A DNA stretch of 64,000 nt from Comamonas sp. GTDB taxonomy: Bacteria > Pseudomonadota > Gammaproteobacteria > Burkholderiales > Burkholderiaceae_C. Positions 43,061 to 51,662 of the stretch are shown one piece after another; position 1 is the stretch's first letter, and each line of letters starts with the position of its first letter. The notes under the pieces are model-generated. The model was not told the DNA's origin, did not search any database, and was given only the letters and a program-made list of their open reading frames with translations. The position numbers were made by a program, and so were the translations under genes. Location: positions 95,940-159,939 of the forward strand of contig JAQVCA010000001.1 in assembly GCA_028690035.1 (NCBI GenBank), written 5' to 3'.

Positions 43061-44452
43061 ATGTCGTCCACCAGCCCTGCCATTTTCAAAGCCTACGACA
43101 TCCGGGGCATCGTCCCCAGCAGCTTGGACGAAAGCGTTGCCCGCCAACTGGGCCGCGCCTTTGGCAGTGCTGCCCTGCGTGCAGGCGAAAGCACGGTGGC
43201 CGTGGGACGCGATGGGCGCCTGAGCGGCCCTGCCCTCTCCCAGGCATTGGTGGCAGGGCTGATGGACGTGGGCGTGCACGTCATCGACGTGGGCATGTGC
43301 ACCACCCCGATGCTTTACTTTGCGGCCAGCACGCTGTGCTCCAGTGGCATCCAGGTGACGGGCAGCCACAACCCCAAGGACTACAACGGCTTCAAGATGG
43401 TGCTGGCCGGTCGCGCCATTTATGGCGAGGAAATCCAGGCGCTGCGCCGCTGCATCGAAACGCAGGATTGGCAGCTCCAGGAAGGCGCTACCCTGCGCCA
43501 CGAAGATGTGCTCCCCGCCTACCAAGCGCGCATCGTGGGCGACATTCGCCTGGCCCGCCCCATGAAGGTGGTGGTCGATTGTGGCAATGGCGTTGCGGGT
43601 GCCAGCGCCCCCAACCTGCTGCGCGCCTTGGGCTGTGAGGTGGTGGAGCTGTTCTCGGACGTGGACGGCAACTTCCCCAACCACCACCCCGACCCCAGCA
43701 AGCCCGAAAACCTGCGCGATGTCATCCAGGCGCTGCAAGACACCGATGCCGAACTGGGCTTGGCCTTTGACGGCGATGGCGACCGCCTGGGCATCGTCAC
43801 CAAAGACGGCCAAACCATCTACCCCGACCGCCAGATGGTGCTGTTTGCCCAGGACGTGCTGCGCCGCCAGCCCGGCGCGCCGATTGTGTTCGACGTCAAA
43901 TGCAGCCAGCAGCTGGCCCCGGCGATCCGCGCCGCTGGCGGTGTGCCGCACATGTACAAAACGGGCCACTCGCTGGTCAAGGCGCACATGAAGGAGCTGG
44001 ACGCCCCCCTGGGCGGCGAGATGAGCGGCCACATCTTTTTCAAAGAACGCTGGTACGGCTTTGACGATGGCACCTATGCCGCCGCGCGCCTGCTGGAGAT
44101 CGTCAGCCGCCATGCCAGCCCCAGCGACCTGCTCAACGCCCTGCCCACCAGCTTCAGCACCCCGGAGCTGAACGTGGCCTGCGCCGAAGGCGAACCGCAC
44201 ACCCTGGCCGCACAACTGCAGGCCTTGGCTCCCAGCGCCTTCAGCGCCCCGGCGCAAATCTGCACCATCGACGGCCTGCGCGTGGACTGGCCCGATGGCT
44301 TTGGCCTGATCCGTGCCAGCAACACCACCCCCGTGCTGGTGCTGCGCTTCGAAGGCCAAACCCCCGAGGCACTGACGCGCATCGAGGGCGACATGCTGGC
44401 GCTGCTGCGCCGTGTCAAAGCCGATGCCGCCCTGGGCGCCGCCGCGCACTGA
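43061..44452 (+). CDS. algC: Phosphomannomutase/phosphoglucomutase (AlgC type)
   Basis: This 463-aa enzyme interconverts hexose 1- and 6-phosphates for surface polysaccharide and LPS precursors. Four family signatures appear in order: FKAYDIRGIVP, the phosphoserine loop GIQVTGSHNPKDYNGFK, the metal-binding loop AFDGDGDRLGIV, and GGEMSGHIFFKERWYGFDDGTYAA. The C-terminal domain has DGLRVDWPDGFGLIRASNTTPVLVLRFEG. It is separated by 21 bp from waaA, consistent with a role in LPS core assembly. Confidence 0.92.
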   Translation: MSSTSPAIFKAYDIRGIVPSSLDESVARQLGRAFGSAALRAGESTVAVGRDGRLSGPALSQALVAGLMDVGVHVIDVGMCTTPMLYFAASTLCSSGIQVTGSHNPKDYNGFKMVLAGRAIYGEEIQALRRCIETQDWQLQEGATLRHEDVLPAYQARIVGDIRLARPMKVVVDCGNGVAGASAPNLLRALGCEVVELFSDVDGNFPNHHPDPSKPENLRDVIQALQDTDAELGLAFDGDGDRLGIVTKDGQTIYPDRQMVLFAQDVLRRQPGAPIVFDVKCSQQLAPAIRAAGGVPHMYKTGHSLVKAHMKELDAPLGGEMSGHIFFKERWYGFDDGTYAAARLLEIVSRHASPSDLLNALPTSFSTPELNVACAEGEPHTLAAQLQALAPSAFSAPAQICTIDGLRVDWPDGFGLIRASNTTPVLVLRFEGQTPEALTRIEGDMLALLRRVKADAALGAAAH

Positions 44453-44473
44453 CCCACGCAGGAGCCACGCTGC

Positions 44474-45766
44474 ATGAACCTTGCCCGCGCTCTGTACAGC
44501 CTGCTGACCTGGGCCGCCCAGCCGTTGCTCCGGCGCAAGCTGCGTCGCCGCGCCCAGGCCGAGCCGGGCTACGCCCAAGCCATTGCCGAGCGTTTTGGGC
44601 ACTACCAGCCCCCCGACCTGGGGCGCGATGGCGCTGGACAATGGATTTGGATCCACGCCGTTTCCTTGGGCGAGACCCGCGCCGCCGCCTTGTTGCTGGA
44701 GCCGCTGCGCGCCCATCTGCCCAGCATGCGCGTACTGCTCACGCACAGCACCGCCACAGGCCGGGCCGAAGGCGCCAAACTGCTGCACCCCGGCGATGTG
44801 CAGGTTTGGCTGCCCTGGGATACACCCGGTGCGGTGCAACGCTTTCTGGAGCAATTTCGGCCCCTGGTGGGCATCTTGATGGAAACCGAAGTCTGGCCCA
44901 ACCTGGTGGCCTACTGCCGCCAGGCGAGCATCCCCCTGGTGCTGGCCAATGCACGTCTGAATGCCAAATCCTTTGCCGGAGCACAACGCTGGCGCTCCCT
45001 GTCCCACCCGGCCTATGCAGGCCTGTCGGCCGTACTGGCCCAAACCCAGGAAGACGCCGAACGCCTGCGCCGCCTGGGCGCCCCCGTGACGGCCATCATG
45101 GGCAACCTGAAGTTCGATGTGCAACCCGATGCCGCCCTGCTGGCCCAAGGGGCCGCGTGGCGGGTCGCCGCCCACCGCCCCATCCTGCTGCTGGCCAGCG
45201 CCCGCGAAGGCGAAGAAGCGCAATGGCTGGCGCAGTGGCGCACGCAGCCCGACATGCGCCGCTACCAGTGGCTGATCGTGCCGCGCCATCCCCAGCGCTT
45301 TGACGCTGTGGCCGAGCTGCTGACCCAGTCCGGGTTGCAGGTGGCTCGGCGCAGCCAATGGGGGGAGCGCATGCCGCCACGCGATGCCGATGTCTGGCTG
45401 GGGGACAGTTTGGGCGAAATGCCCCTGTACTACGCCTGCGCCCAAGTCGCCTTGCTGGGCGGCAGCTTTGCGCCACTGGGCGGTCAAAACCTGATCGAAG
45501 CGGCCGCCTGCGCTTGCCCCGTGGTGGTGGGCCCACACAGCTTCAACTTTGCGCAGGCTGCCGAACAGGCCTGTGCCGTGGGAGCGGCGCTGCGCGTCAC
45601 GGACATGGCCCAGGGCGTGCAGCAAGCCATGGCACTGGCCCAGCACCCCAGGGCACTGGCCCAGGCACGCCAAGCGGCGCTGGCCTTTGCCCAGGCCCAT
45701 CGGGGCGCGGCGCTGGCCAGCGCACAGGCCATCGCCCGCCTGTTGGTGCAAGCAGACCATCATTAA
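44474..45766 (+). CDS. waaA: 3-deoxy-D-manno-octulosonic acid (Kdo) transferase
   Basis: WaaA (KdtA) adds Kdo to lipid IVA on the inner membrane. The text fits the GT30 family: WIWIHAVSLGETRAAALLLEPLRAHLPSMRVLLTHSTATGR, VGILMETEVWPNLVAYCRQASIPLVLANARLNAKSFAG, GNLKFDVQPDAALL, LLASAREGEEAQW and LLGGSFAPLGGQNLIEAAACACPVVVGPHSFNFAQ. The length of 430 aa is normal. A repeat monomer follows the stop at once. lpxK and kdsB at the right end of the window belong to the same pathway. Confidence 0.95.
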   Translation: MNLARALYSLLTWAAQPLLRRKLRRRAQAEPGYAQAIAERFGHYQPPDLGRDGAGQWIWIHAVSLGETRAAALLLEPLRAHLPSMRVLLTHSTATGRAEGAKLLHPGDVQVWLPWDTPGAVQRFLEQFRPLVGILMETEVWPNLVAYCRQASIPLVLANARLNAKSFAGAQRWRSLSHPAYAGLSAVLAQTQEDAERLRRLGAPVTAIMGNLKFDVQPDAALLAQGAAWRVAAHRPILLLASAREGEEAQWLAQWRTQPDMRRYQWLIVPRHPQRFDAVAELLTQSGLQVARRSQWGERMPPRDADVWLGDSLGEMPLYYACAQVALLGGSFAPLGGQNLIEAAACACPVVVGPHSFNFAQAAEQACAVGAALRVTDMAQGVQQAMALAQHPRALAQARQAALAFAQAHRGAALASAQAIARLLVQADHH

Positions 45767-45826
45767 AAAGCAGAGCTGCTTGCGCTTGACTGGTAAGGGT
45801 TTAAGCCATATTTCTTATAAATTTCT
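45766..45826 (+). repeat. Dispersed repeat monomer (copy R10)
   Basis: aaaaagcagagctgcttgcg then cttgactggtaagggtttaagccatattt: a good example of the single form. It lies between waaA and the pseudouridine synthase gene (same strand). Confidence 0.7.
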
Positions 45827-45829
45827 ACC

Positions 45830-46747
45830 ATGTACAACACGCACGATCCCCAGGTTCTGCCGCTGCGTGCAGGGGTCAAACCCAGCTGTGTGGTGTTGCC
45901 CACCCAAGGCCAGGGCCTGACGCTGGACTACCTGTGCCAGCGTCTGCCCTCGGTGCCGCGTGACGACTGGCTGCGGCGCATGGCCCAAGGCCAAGTGGTG
46001 GATGAGTTGGGCCGCCCGGTCAGCGCACAGACCCCTTTCCTGCACGGGCTGCGCGTGTACTACTACCGCGAGGTGTCCCAGGAGCCGCCCATGCCCTTTC
46101 GTGCCCAGGTGCTCTACCAGGATGCGCACTTGGTTGTGGCCGACAAGCCGCACTTTCTGCCCGTCACCCCGGGCGGGCGCTACATCCAGCACACCTTGCT
46201 GGTGCAGCTGAAAAACCAGCTGGGCCTGCCTGAGCTGTCGCCCATCCACCGCATCGACCGCGATACCGCTGGGCTGGTCTTGCTGGCCGTGCAGCGTGGT
46301 GATCGGGGGGCGTACCAAGCGCTGTTTCGCGAGCAGCGCGTACACAAGGTGTACGAAGCCATCGCCCCCTACCAGGCCGAACTGCACTTTCCGCGCACGC
46401 ACCGCAGCCGCATGGCAGAAAGCGGGCATTTCATCCGCATGCACGAAGTGCCCGGCGCACCCAACAGCTGCACCCAAATGGCGCTGCTGGAGCACAACGC
46501 CCACTGGGCGCGCTACCGCCTAGAACCGATCAGCGGCAAGCGCCACCAGCTGCGCGTGCACATGGCTGCGCTGGGCCTGGGGCTGCGCGGTGACGGCCTG
46601 TACCCCGCCGTCCACGATGCGCCCGAGGGCGACTTTTCGCGCCCGCTGCAACTGCTGGCGCAGCACATCGCCTTCACCGACCCCCTCACTGGACAAGCGC
46701 GCAGCTTTCACAGCCAATTGCGTCTGGAGCCGTTGCCTGCGTGCTAA
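45830..46747 (+). CDS. RluA-family pseudouridine synthase
   Basis: This 305-aa enzyme isomerises uridine in structured RNA. The catalytic motif is SPIHRIDRDTAGLVLLAV (Asp in HRIDRDTAG), preceded by VLYQDAHLVVADKPHFLPVTPGG and followed by RYRLEPISGKRHQLRVHMAALG. It lacks a clear S4 domain: the N-terminus (GLTLDYLCQRLPSVPRDDWLRRMAQGQVVDELGRPV) is an S4-like remnant. It matches the YjbO/TruC-like subgroup; the exact RNA target is not predictable. The stop lies 15 bp before tRNA-Gly, so the tRNA promoter overlaps its 3' end. Confidence 0.88.
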   Translation: MYNTHDPQVLPLRAGVKPSCVVLPTQGQGLTLDYLCQRLPSVPRDDWLRRMAQGQVVDELGRPVSAQTPFLHGLRVYYYREVSQEPPMPFRAQVLYQDAHLVVADKPHFLPVTPGGRYIQHTLLVQLKNQLGLPELSPIHRIDRDTAGLVLLAVQRGDRGAYQALFREQRVHKVYEAIAPYQAELHFPRTHRSRMAESGHFIRMHEVPGAPNSCTQMALLEHNAHWARYRLEPISGKRHQLRVHMAALGLGLRGDGLYPAVHDAPEGDFSRPLQLLAQHIAFTDPLTGQARSFHSQLRLEPLPAC

Positions 46748-46762
46748 GATTGGCAGCTTATC

Positions 46763-46836
46763 GCGGGTGTCGTTCAATGGTAGGACTCTTGCTTCCCAAG
46801 CAAATAACGTGGGTTCGATTCCCATCACCCGCTCCA
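46763..46836 (+). tRNA. tRNA-Gly (anticodon CCC)
   Basis: The 74-nt gene folds as a cloverleaf: acceptor GCGGGTG/CACCCGC, D arm GTTC/GGAC, anticodon loop TTCCCAA (anticodon CCC), T loop GGTTCGATTCC, and an encoded CCA end. It closely matches E. coli tRNA-Gly(CCC). The anticodon stem CTTGC/GCAAA has a C-A mismatch at 27-43. An extended -10 (TGCTAAGAT, 46742-46750) lies 12 bp upstream, over the end of the pseudouridine synthase gene. Confidence 0.95.
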
Positions 46837-46887
46837 GTCGCCACCCGTTGGTGGTTTGCACACACCGCCTTAGCCATACCAGCTCGC

Positions 46888-46915
46888 GTACCCCCAGGTA
46901 CAGCGGGTTTTTTTG
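46888..46915 (+). terminator. Possible terminator after tRNA-Gly
   Basis: GTACC-CCCA-GGTAC hairpin, then agcggg and a T7 run starting at 46908. The stem is short and the T run is 6 nt beyond it, so support is moderate. Confidence 0.4.
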
Positions 46916-46924
46916 TATCCAGCC

Positions 46925-47761
46925 ATGCCCCAGACTCCCTCTCAGCCCCGGTTTGGCGCCATCATCATCGGCGATGAAATTCTCTCGGGCAAACGCCAGG
47001 ACAAGCACCTGCCCAAACTGATCGAGCTGCTGGCCGCGCGCGGCTGCACCCTGTCCTGGGCAGAGTATGTGGGCGATGAGCGCGCACGCCTGACCGAGGT
47101 GCTGGCGCGTGCGCTGTCCGGCAACGATGTGGTGTTCAGCTTTGGCGGCATTGGCGCCACCCCCGACGACCACACGCGCCAGTGCGTGGCCGCCGCGCTG
47201 GGCGTAGAACTGGTCGCGCATAGCCAGGCGCAAGCCTTGATCGTGCAGCGCATGCAAGAGATGGCGGCAGAAAAAGGCGAAACCTTTGCGCCCGAGCGCG
47301 CCGACAACGTGCAGCGCCTGCAAATGGGCATGCTGCCGCCGGACGCGCAGATTGTGCCCAACCCGTACAACCGCATCCCAGGTTTTAGCTGCCGTGGGCC
47401 GCAGGGCGCCTGGCTGCACTGCGTGCCGGGCTTTCCGGTCATGGCCTGGCCCATGGTGGCCTGGGCACTGGACGAGCACCACCGCGCGCTGCAGCGCCAG
47501 CAGGCCTACACCGAGCGCTCCGTCATCTTGTTCCAGGCGCAGGAATCGGCCCTGACACCGCTGATGGAAGCCACCGAGCAGCGCCACCCGGGCCTGAAAG
47601 TGTTCAGCCTGCCCAGCGTTGATCACCCCGAATATGGCCTGCACATTGAGCTGGGCATCAAAGGCCCCAGTGCGTTGGTGGACCAGGTGTGGGACGATTT
47701 TTGCGCGGCGCTGCGTGCGCATGGGGCAAAATTTGGCCCCCAGTTGCAGCGCAGCATTTAA
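46925..47761 (+). CDS. MoCF/CinA N-terminal-type molybdopterin-binding domain protein
   Basis: This 278-aa protein belongs to the competence/damage-inducible CinA-like MoaB/MogA-fold group (RFGAIIIGDEILSGKRQDKHLPKLIELLAARGCTLSWAEYVGD, then VVFSFGGIGATPDDHTRQCVAAALGVEL). It lacks the C-terminal nicotinamide-nucleotide amidase domain of full CinA, so it is a stand-alone MoCF protein, like some Burkholderiales homologues of unknown role. I start at MPQTPSQPRFG (ATG 46925); the track's TTG 46913 lies in the terminator region. Confidence 0.85.
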   Translation: MPQTPSQPRFGAIIIGDEILSGKRQDKHLPKLIELLAARGCTLSWAEYVGDERARLTEVLARALSGNDVVFSFGGIGATPDDHTRQCVAAALGVELVAHSQAQALIVQRMQEMAAEKGETFAPERADNVQRLQMGMLPPDAQIVPNPYNRIPGFSCRGPQGAWLHCVPGFPVMAWPMVAWALDEHHRALQRQQAYTERSVILFQAQESALTPLMEATEQRHPGLKVFSLPSVDHPEYGLHIELGIKGPSALVDQVWDDFCAALRAHGAKFGPQLQRSI

Positions 47762-47835
47762 CCTATTTTTTAGTTGCCACACCGCGCGCAGCACCCCTTT
47801 TTTCATAGCAAGCAATTTTGCTGGAGTAACCCCTA

Positions 47836-49251
47836 ATGGCCAAAACCATAGCCGACGTGATGCAGATGGTGGAGGACTACGAAGTCAAGTTCGTGGACCT
47901 GCGCTTCACCGATACCCGTGGCAAAGAGCAGCACGTCACCGTTCCTGTATCGCACTTCGATGAAGACAAATTCACCGAAGGCCACGCCTTTGATGGCTCA
48001 TCCATGGCAGGCTGGAAAGGCATTGAAGCCTCGGACATGCAGCTCATGCCCGACCCTGCCACCGCCAACATCGACCCCTTCTTTGAAGAAACCACGCTGT
48101 TTTTGCAGTGCGACGTGGTCGAGCCCGGCGATGGCAAGGCCTACGACCGCGACCCGCGCAGCATTGCCAAGCGCGCCGAGGCCTACCTGAAAGCCTCCGG
48201 CCTGGGCGACACCGCCTTCTTCGGCCCAGAGCCCGAATTCTTTTTGTTCGATGGCGTGCGCTGGGACAACCAGCCGGGCAACACCTTCTACGAAATCCAA
48301 GAGTACGAAGCGCCCTGGAACAGCAGTGCCCAGATCGAAGGCGGCAACAAAGGCCACCGTCCGCGCACCAAAGGCGGCTATTTCCCCGTGCCGCCGGTGG
48401 ACAGCACACAAAACATCCGCGCCGAAATGGCGCTGCTGCTCGAATCGCTGGGCATCCCCGTCGAAGTGCTGCACCGCGAAGTGGCCGGTGCGGGCCAAAA
48501 CGAGCTGGGCACGCGCTTTTCCACCCTGGTGCAGCGCGCCGACTGGACGCAGGTGCAAAAGTACGTGATCTGGAACGTGGCGCACAACTACGGCAAGACC
48601 GCCACCTTCATGCCCAAGCCTTATGCGGGCGACAACGGCTCGGGCATGCACGTGCACCAGTCGGTCTGGAAAGACGGCAAAAACCTGTTTGCCGGCGACG
48701 GCTACGCGGGACTGTCGGACTTTGCGCTGTACTACATCGGTGGCCTGATCAAGCACGCGCGCGCGCTCAACGCCATCACCAACCCCGGCACCAACAGCTA
48801 CAAACGCCTGGTGCCCGGCTTTGAAGCCCCGGTCAAACTGGCCTACTCGGCCAAGAACCGCTCGGCCTCTATCCGCATCCCCTACACCAGCAACCCCAAG
48901 GGCCGCCGCGTGGAAGCGCGCTTCCCCGATCCGCTGATGAACCCCTACCTGGGCTTTGCCGCATTGCTGATGGCCGGTCTGGATGGCGTGGAAAACAAAA
49001 TCCACCCCGGCGAAGCCGCCACCAAAGACCTGTACCACCTGCCCCCCGAGGAAGACCGCCTGGTGCCCACCGTGTGCCACAGCCTGGATCAGGCCCTGGA
49101 AGCGCTGGACCAAGACCGCGCCTTCCTCACCAAGGGTGGCGTGTTCTCCAACGACATGCTGGACGCCTACATCGCCCTGAAGATGGACGAAGTGACGCGC
49201 TTTCGCCAAGCCGTACACCCGATTGAGTACGACATGTACTACTCGCTGTGA
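47836..49251 (+). CDS. glnA: Glutamine synthetase, type I
   Basis: GlnA forms glutamine from glutamate, ammonia and ATP; it is a 12-mer in type I. It has 471 aa with the N-terminal beta-grasp ([29 protein letters not shown]), [33 protein letters not shown] and [20 protein letters not shown]. The adenylylation loop [10 protein letters not shown] contains the regulatory Tyr, implying GlnE/GlnB control. GGAGTAA precedes ATG 47836. No ntrBC follows; instead the convergent iclR gene lies beyond repeat R11. I saw no clear sigma54 site in the 74-bp leader. Confidence 0.97.
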   Translation: MAKTIADVMQMVEDYEVKFVDLRFTDTRGKEQHVTVPVSHFDEDKFTEGHAFDGSSMAGWKGIEASDMQLMPDPATANIDPFFEETTLFLQCDVVEPGDGKAYDRDPRSIAKRAEAYLKASGLGDTAFFGPEPEFFLFDGVRWDNQPGNTFYEIQEYEAPWNSSAQIEGGNKGHRPRTKGGYFPVPPVDSTQNIRAEMALLLESLGIPVEVLHREVAGAGQNELGTRFSTLVQRADWTQVQKYVIWNVAHNYGKTATFMPKPYAGDNGSGMHVHQSVWKDGKNLFAGDGYAGLSDFALYYIGGLIKHARALNAITNPGTNSYKRLVPGFEAPVKLAYSAKNRSASIRIPYTSNPKGRRVEARFPDPLMNPYLGFAALLMAGLDGVENKIHPGEAATKDLYHLPPEEDRLVPTVCHSLDQALEALDQDRAFLTKGGVFSNDMLDAYIALKMDEVTRFRQAVHPIEYDMYYSL

Positions 49252-49282
49252 CCGTCGGGCGCGTGCTGCGCGCCGCTGAGCA

Positions 49283-49383
49283 GTCCTAAAAAAGGAGCTA
49301 CCAGCGCTTGCCTAAACTCAGTTTCAGACCAAGAAAGGCTTGAAATTTAATTTAGGCAAGCGCTGGCAGCTTTGTTTTTTGTA
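49283..49383. repeat. Dispersed repeat, inverted pair (copy R11)
   Basis: The best-preserved copy: gctaccagcgcttgcctaaa pairs with tttaggcaagcgctggcagc across an AT-rich core, with A and T runs outside. It lies between convergent glnA and the IclR gene and could terminate both. Confidence 0.85.
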
Positions 49384-49411
49384 GCACGGATGTGCTGGCG
49401 GTCTTGTGTGC

Positions 49412-50227
49412 TCAGGCCACCGTGCCTGCAGGGATGGGCGTGCCCAGCAGCTTTTCCATGGCATCGCGCACCGCCAGCAGCTCGCCCAGCACCTCGGTAA
49501 AGCGCTGCGGCATGCGCGCACTGGGCACCAGCACCAAGATGGCATAAGCCCCACGGTAGGTGCCAATGGACACCGCCAGCGCGCTGATCCCGGGCACCAC
49601 ATCGTCGCAATCGGTGGCATAGCCCTGCTGGCGCACCTGATCAATGTCGCGCAGCAGCGCTTTGAGTGCCGCCGGGGGCTGCGGCGCCTCCTGCGCGATC
49701 CAGTCTTTGACGGCGGCATCGTCCATGCGCGCCAGCAGCACCTTGCTCACCGCCGTGATCTGCGAAGGCGGCGTGATGCCCAGCGGCGGCACCACGCGCA
49801 GGATTTGCTCGCCCACTGCGGCATCGACGATGTGGATTTTTTGCATCTGCATGCGTGCCACACACACCGTCTCTTGCAGCTTGAGGGCCAGCTGCTCCAC
49901 ATGGGGCTTGAGCACCGGCACGATGTCCGAGTGCGTCTGGTACAGCATCTGCCCCAGTGCTGGGCCTATGCGAAAGCCCGTCGGCCCGGCAGGCTCGACG
50001 ATGTTCTCGGCCACCAGCGCCGCCACGATGCGCTGTACCGTGGAGCGTGGCAGCGCCACCTCGTGGGCAATCGCCGCCAGGCTCATGCCGCCAGCATGGC
50101 AATGGGCGCTGAGCGCACGCATGATGCGATTGACACGGGCAATGACTTGAATACCGCCACTGGTGGGCTGGCGCTCATCGCCATCGGGGCTGTCAGGGCT
50201 GTCGGGGGGCAAGGAATGGGTGCTCAC
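49412..50227 (-). CDS. IclR-family transcriptional regulator
   Basis: This 271-aa regulator has an N-terminal winged helix (VIARVNRIMRALSAHCHAGGMSLAAIAHEVALPRSTVQRIVAALVAENIVEPAGPTGFRIGPALGQM). The IclR effector domain follows (ETVCVARMQMQKIHIVDAAVGEQILRVVPPLGITPP ... RQQGYATDCDDVVPGISALAVSIG). It is divergent from a drug-type RND operon. This mirrors TtgV and TtgT of Pseudomonas, IclR-family repressors of ttgGHI/ttgDEF, so a role as efflux repressor is a reasonable inference. The start is GTG 50227 without a clear Shine-Dalgarno. Confidence 0.9.
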   Translation of the reverse strand: MSTHSLPPDSPDSPDGDERQPTSGGIQVIARVNRIMRALSAHCHAGGMSLAAIAHEVALPRSTVQRIVAALVAENIVEPAGPTGFRIGPALGQMLYQTHSDIVPVLKPHVEQLALKLQETVCVARMQMQKIHIVDAAVGEQILRVVPPLGITPPSQITAVSKVLLARMDDAAVKDWIAQEAPQPPAALKALLRDIDQVRQQGYATDCDDVVPGISALAVSIGTYRGAYAILVLVPSARMPQRFTEVLGELLAVRDAMEKLLGTPIPAGTVA

Positions 50228-50494
50228 AGGGGTATCGGGGTATCGGGGCGGCGGGTTGATCAGGTGTAGCGGTGCGAGGGGGTGTGTTCAGAAAAAAAAC
50301 CAAGGCGCAAGCGCTTGAGCTTATCTCCTTTGGCCACCACGGGCTTGTGGCAAGCGCACAAAAGCGTCCTTCTACAAAACAATACACTGCACCGCACAGC
50401 GATACACCAACCAGGCGGCAGCATGTTCAGCGTCCTTTTCATTTTTCATGGGCGCATATGCGTGCCGTTCCCAATAAGAGGAGCGTAAATACCC

Positions 50495-51643
50495 ATGAAC
50501 GTGAAGTTTTCCCAGTGCGCGCGTGCGCGATCGGTGATGGCGGTGACCGCGGCACTGGCCGTGACCGTGCTGGCTGCCTGTGGTGGCTCTGCCAACCCAC
50601 AGGCAGCCAGCCCCCCAGGCCCAGCGGCCGTGGGCGTGTTTGAGGTGCAAACCCAGCCCGTGGCTTTGCATGCTGAGCTGCCGGGCCGCACCCTGGCTTC
50701 GCGCGTGGCCGAGGTGCGTCCTCAGGTCAGCGGCATCGTGCAAAAGCGCCTGTTTGAAGAAGGCAGCATGGTGCAGCGCGGCCAGCCCCTGTACCAGATC
50801 GACCCGGCCACCATGAACGCGCGCCTGGCCAAGGCCCAGGCCCAGCTGCAAAGCGCCGAAAGCCTGGCCCAGCGCTACACCGCGCTGCGCGAGCAAAAAG
50901 CCATCAGCCAGCAGCAGTACGACGACGCCATGAGCGCTTGGCGCAACGCCCAGGCCGATGTGGAGCTGGCGCGCATCGACACGGTGTACGCCAAGGTGCT
51001 GGCGCCGATTACCGGACGCATTGGGCGTTCGCAAGTGACCGAAGGGGCCCTGGTGAGCGTGGGTCAACCCCAAACGCTGGCCACGGTGCAGCAAACCGAC
51101 CCGATGTACGTGGACATGCAGCAGTCCATGGCCGACATCCTGCGCCTGCAGGCGGCCAACGCCCAGGGCAGTGCCCAGGTGCGCCTGACGCTGGAAGACG
51201 GCAGCGCCTATCCGGTCACAGGCAGCCTGAAATTCTCGGAGCTGAATGTGGACGAAAGCACCGGCAGCGTCGCGCTGCGCGCCACCTTTGCCAACCCACA
51301 GGGCGTGCTGCGCCCGGGCATGTTCGTGCGCGCCCATATCCAGACGGCCACCAAGCAAGATGCCCTGCTCGTGCCCCAGCAGGCCGTGTGGCGCAACACC
51401 CAAGGCCATGCCATGGTGTGGGTGGTGGGCGCAGACAGCATCGCCAAGCCGCGCCCCGTGAACGCGGTGCGCACGGTGGGCAACACCTGGCTGGTGGAAG
51501 GGGGATTGCAGCCCGGGGAGAAGGTGATCACCGAAGGCCTGCAAAAGCTGCGCGGCGAGATGCCCGTGACGCCCGTGCCCGCCACGAATGTGGACATCGT
51601 CACCGACCTGTCCGCCGTGGGCGCGACGGGCCAGGGTGCGTAA
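50495..51643 (+). CDS. Multidrug efflux RND periplasmic adaptor (AcrA/MexA/TtgG-like)
   Basis: This 382-aa membrane-fusion lipoprotein has a signal ending in VLAAC (MAVTAALAVTVLAACGG). The lipoyl domain is RPQVSGIVQKRLFEEGSMVQRGQPLYQIDPATMNARLAKAQAQL, the hairpin follows, then DTVYAKVLAPITGRIGRSQVTEGALVSVGQ and a beta-barrel (VRPG-type LRPGMFVRAHI). It is the first gene of a three-gene operon, 19 bp before the pump gene, and 267 bp from the divergent IclR start. Confidence 0.92.
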   Translation: MNVKFSQCARARSVMAVTAALAVTVLAACGGSANPQAASPPGPAAVGVFEVQTQPVALHAELPGRTLASRVAEVRPQVSGIVQKRLFEEGSMVQRGQPLYQIDPATMNARLAKAQAQLQSAESLAQRYTALREQKAISQQQYDDAMSAWRNAQADVELARIDTVYAKVLAPITGRIGRSQVTEGALVSVGQPQTLATVQQTDPMYVDMQQSMADILRLQAANAQGSAQVRLTLEDGSAYPVTGSLKFSELNVDESTGSVALRATFANPQGVLRPGMFVRAHIQTATKQDALLVPQQAVWRNTQGHAMVWVVGADSIAKPRPVNAVRTVGNTWLVEGGLQPGEKVITEGLQKLRGEMPVTPVPATNVDIVTDLSAVGATGQGA

Positions 51644-51662
51644 AGGGTAAAGGGTTTACAGC

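Noticed and set aside
42959-45763. 934-aa ORF antisense to algC and waaA
   Set aside because: Long open frame on the opposite strand of two clearly conserved genes; composition is typical of GC-rich antisense frames and shows no recognisable domain.
50283-50325. Partial repeat copy near the IclR gene start
   Set aside because: Only gcgcaagcgcttgagct resembles the core; the arms and T/A runs do not fit well enough.
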